From assembly GCA_050309775.1 (NCBI GenBank), contig JBNRMV010000004.1:1-34037 (forward strand): a stretch of DNA of 34,037 nucleotides, in the 5' to 3' direction. The DNA is from DTU072 sp050309775. GTDB lineage: Bacteria > Bacillota > Clostridia > Christensenellales > DTU072. Made by a program: the position numbers and the translations under genes. The first letter of the stretch is position 1. Each line of letters starts with the position of its first letter. The notes beneath the pieces are model-generated. The model saw nothing but the letters and a program-made list of their open reading frames with translations, was not told the DNA's origin and searched no databases. Of this stretch, positions 32,744 to 34,037 are shown piece by piece.

Positions 32744-32911
32744 ATGAATAAAAAAACTATTATAGCTTACATATTGTTGATTATTTGTTATATTACAGTG
32801 CTTATAGGTTATCTTAATGATTGGAGATACAATGAAGATTGGATTGTGTTTTTTACTTTCCCTATAATAATAATATCAATTTCTTTCTTTATATGTGGAG
32901 TGAAAAAATGA
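32744..32911 (+). CDS. Small two-helix membrane protein (55 residues), unknown
   Basis: ATG 32744 follows a GGGGGG site at good spacing; a longer frame upstream has no ribosome site. The 55-residue product has two helices (about 5-20 and 30-50) joined by a short acidic/aromatic loop (NDWRYNEDW) and ends in a basic KK. AT-rich codons match the nearby lipoprotein array and not the OFA gene. No family recognised. It lies between the two 80-base repeats, so it may have come in with them. Confidence 0.6.
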   Translation: MNKKTIIAYILLIICYITVLIGYLNDWRYNEDWIVFFTFPIIIISISFFICGVKK

Positions 32912-32987
32912 TTTTCAACAAAAAAATAATTTTAAAAGGATGTGGTAATATGCGTGTGAGAATTTAAGAATCTAATTAAAAATTTTA

Positions 32988-33067
32988 TTAGCGCTTTTTG
33001 TGCCGGATTGGGTCATAGAACGCCATAAGAAATAGATGAAAATGCTCTTATAATGAGGCAAATATGA
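32988..33067 (+). repeat. 80-base intergenic repeat, copy B (partner 32555-32634)
   Basis: This copy matches copy A and contributes its last 28 bases as the left arm of the hairpin at 33040-33104. The unit between the two copies contains one small gene. Confidence 0.85.
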
Positions 33068-33104
33068 TTTATCACTTGCGCCATTATAAGAGTATTTGTT
33101 TTTT
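33040..33104 (+). terminator. Long hairpin terminator
   Basis: A 22-base stem (33040-33061 with 33076-33097) with three mismatched or wobble positions and a 14-base loop is followed by six T residues at 33099-33104. Its left arm belongs to the 80-base repeat. Confidence 0.7.
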
Positions 33105-33116
33105 GAAATACATTTA

Positions 33117-33144
33117 TTGGCAAATGATTTTTGTATGATAAAAT
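33117..33144 (+). promoter_or_regulatory. Promoter of the lipoprotein gene at 33239, diverged copy of the terminal-repeat promoter
   Basis: TTGGCA (33117-33122) and TAAAAT (33139-33144) are 16 bases apart. The surrounding sequence is a relative of 32-116: the -35 region, a TGTATGAT block, a G-rich run and CATTTCAAA occur in the same order, with five bases missing from the spacer, so the original -10 is displaced and a neighbouring one is used. Confidence 0.45.
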
Positions 33145-33238
33145 AAAGTAGGGGAGTGAGTAAATATGCGTTGTCGAAAGCATTTCAAAAAAGGATAAAT
33201 AGAGTAGAGATAAGTATTAAGGCGGGGAGTCTTCCATT

Positions 33239-33607
33239 ATGTTTGAGAGTAAGAAGAGAATAAATATGATTAAAAAAATTATTTGTATGGGGGTATTATT
33301 GGTTATGATTTTTTCGCTTTGTTCATGTAAAGATAAGTTTGCTCCGGATAAAGTATCTATAATGATTAAAGCAGAGTTTCGTGAAAAGTTCGAAGCGGAG
33401 GAATTTTCCCTAGATGACTTTGAATGGGATAATGTGGAAAGGTTTACGTATGGAAAATGGTATGATAAAAGTTCAAGAGGAGGGATGGTTGTTTATTTAA
33501 AAATGCATGGAAAAAAACATGTATTAGCCGCAATAGAACATTTTAAAACGCTAGAATTTGTGGAAAAAGCAGAAGTTGTTGGATATACCAGCATTTATAA
33601 TATTTAA
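33239..33607 (+). CDS. Small lipoprotein (122 residues), unknown function
   Basis: ATG 33239 lies behind GGCGGGGAG at suitable spacing. The product has a basic N-terminus, a hydrophobic stretch and a lipobox ending LCSC at about residues 27-30, then about 90 residues. The mature part is acidic then basic (FEAEEFSLDDFEWDNVERF, and HVLAAIEHFKTLEFVEKAEVVGY) and resembles a small alpha-beta domain. No named family. A start at the internal ATG 33266 would also give a signal peptide but has a weak ribosome site. It belongs to the lipoprotein array. Confidence 0.7.
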   Translation: MFESKKRINMIKKIICMGVLLVMIFSLCSCKDKFAPDKVSIMIKAEFREKFEAEEFSLDDFEWDNVERFTYGKWYDKSSRGGMVVYLKMHGKKHVLAAIEHFKTLEFVEKAEVVGYTSIYNI

Positions 33608-33614
33608 TAAAAGT

Positions 33615-33979
33615 ATGAGCAAATTCAAAAGTAGGACAAGCAAATTAGCGGTTTTAGCAATAGGGGTGCTGATAATCATGAGTTTAGCTACCATTACGGC
33701 TTGTGGAGTAAATAAATACAATGCAGAAATGCATTATAACGCACAGGCAATCATGAATGCGGACTATATAGAAGCCAATATGACATGCTGTATGCTGACA
33801 TTGTGGATAGATACAATCAAGGACTAATAACTCTTGAAGCAGCTGAAGATGAATATGATATATTATCAAGTACAGCATTTAGGACTTTACACAAAATACT
33901 ACACACTACCGAAAGAAGGTATTCAAATTACAAAATAATTTGTAAAAAAGTATTGACAAATGGTTTTCAGATTGTATGA
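33615..33979 (+). pseudogene. Frameshifted lipoprotein gene running into the terminal repeat
   Basis: ATG 33615 opens a lipoprotein (MSKFKSRTSKLAVLAIGV, lipobox ending ITAC, then GVNKYNAEMHYN). The frame stops at 33827, but near 33786 the next frame takes over with YADIVDRYNQGLITLEAAE and runs to 33979, so one base seems to be added around 33786-33792. The C-terminal part extends 58 bases into the terminal repeat. The CGVNKY start of the mature part resembles the damaged gene at 977. No good ribosome site precedes it; it starts seven bases after the previous stop. A sequencing error is an alternative explanation. Confidence 0.55.
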
Positions 33980-34037
33980 TTTAATTGTGGGGGATTTCTA
34001 TTAGCATATCGTTGTTAAGAAAACGGAATACATTTCA
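33922..34037. repeat. Terminal direct repeat, copy 2 (identical to 1-116)
   Basis: This is the second copy of the 116-base terminal repeat, ending at the last base of the window. It contains a second promoter copy (33953-33980) and the end of the frameshifted lipoprotein frame. Confidence 0.95.

Larger units (their letters stand above)
32912..33238. other. AT-rich intergenic region with repeat, terminator and promoter
   Basis: The 327 bases hold repeat copy B, a strong hairpin terminator and the leader of the next gene. A ten-codon frame at 33166-33198 behind GGGGAG is the only other candidate and is probably a relic of the leader. Confidence 0.6.

Noticed and set aside
33166..33198. Ten-codon leader peptide behind GGGGAG
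   Set aside because: The sequence corresponds to the non-coding leader of the related promoter at 32-116, where no such frame exists, so it is probably chance.
1..34037. A plasmid or phage genome, because the ends overlap
   Set aside because: No replication, partition, mobilisation, capsid, terminase or integrase gene is present, and the content is typical chromosomal metabolism and germination.

Overview
The window looks like chromosomal DNA of an anaerobic, spore-forming member of the Clostridia (Firmicutes). The evidence is a complete gerA-gerC-gerB germination operon, a flavodiiron protein paired with a rubredoxin oxidoreductase, a corrinoid-activator-type [2Fe-2S] ATPase, strong AGGAGG-type ribosome binding sites and many sigma-A promoters with 17-base spacers. 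I cannot name the genus. No rRNA, tRNA, CRISPR array, integrase, transposase, replication or phage gene was seen.

The first and last 116 bases are identical (1-116 = 33922-34037). The sequence is therefore either a circular contig of about 33.9 kb or a linear piece whose ends both fall in one repeat. Because the contents are chromosomal and the repeat lies in an AT-rich array of related small lipoprotein genes, collapse at a repeat seems more likely to me than a real plasmid.

Layout. 33.1-34.0 kb and 0-2.7 kb hold the AT-rich lipoprotein array, with signs of recombination and decay: a nonsense codon, an orphan gene tail, a chimeric gene and a frameshift. 2.6-7.0 kb is mostly minus strand: a possible 34-residue membrane peptide, a GH63-like glycosidase, a remnant of a transporter gene, an ACT-domain protein, a membrane protein of unknown role and an SDR dehydrogenase whose promoter carries a perfect palindrome. 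7.2-14.6 kb holds a WYL regulator, the [2Fe-2S]/ASKHA corrinoid activator, an MFS transporter, a membrane-anchored double YegP (DUF1508) protein and a large lipoprotein. 14.7-17.4 kb is a minus-strand operon for a split transketolase followed by an SCP2-like protein. 17.6-21.5 kb encodes two related four-helix membrane proteins and a one-helix exported protein, none recognised. 21.5-23.7 kb is a double DUF1538 membrane protein followed by two PII-like regulators. 23.7-26.2 kb is the flavodiiron/rubredoxin-reductase operon on the minus strand. 26.3-31.2 kb holds a P1-family peptidase and the ger operon, and 31.3-32.5 kb an OFA-type MFS transporter.

Functionally, the best-supported units are oxygen or NO reduction (flavodiiron protein fed by an NAD(P)H rubredoxin reductase), spore germinant sensing (GerA/B/C, with a GerC that lacks its lipidation cysteine), pentose phosphate interconversion (the two transketolase halves) and a probable PII-controlled cation antiporter (DUF1538 plus two PII-like proteins). 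All assignments rest on reading translated sequence by eye; no database search was run.
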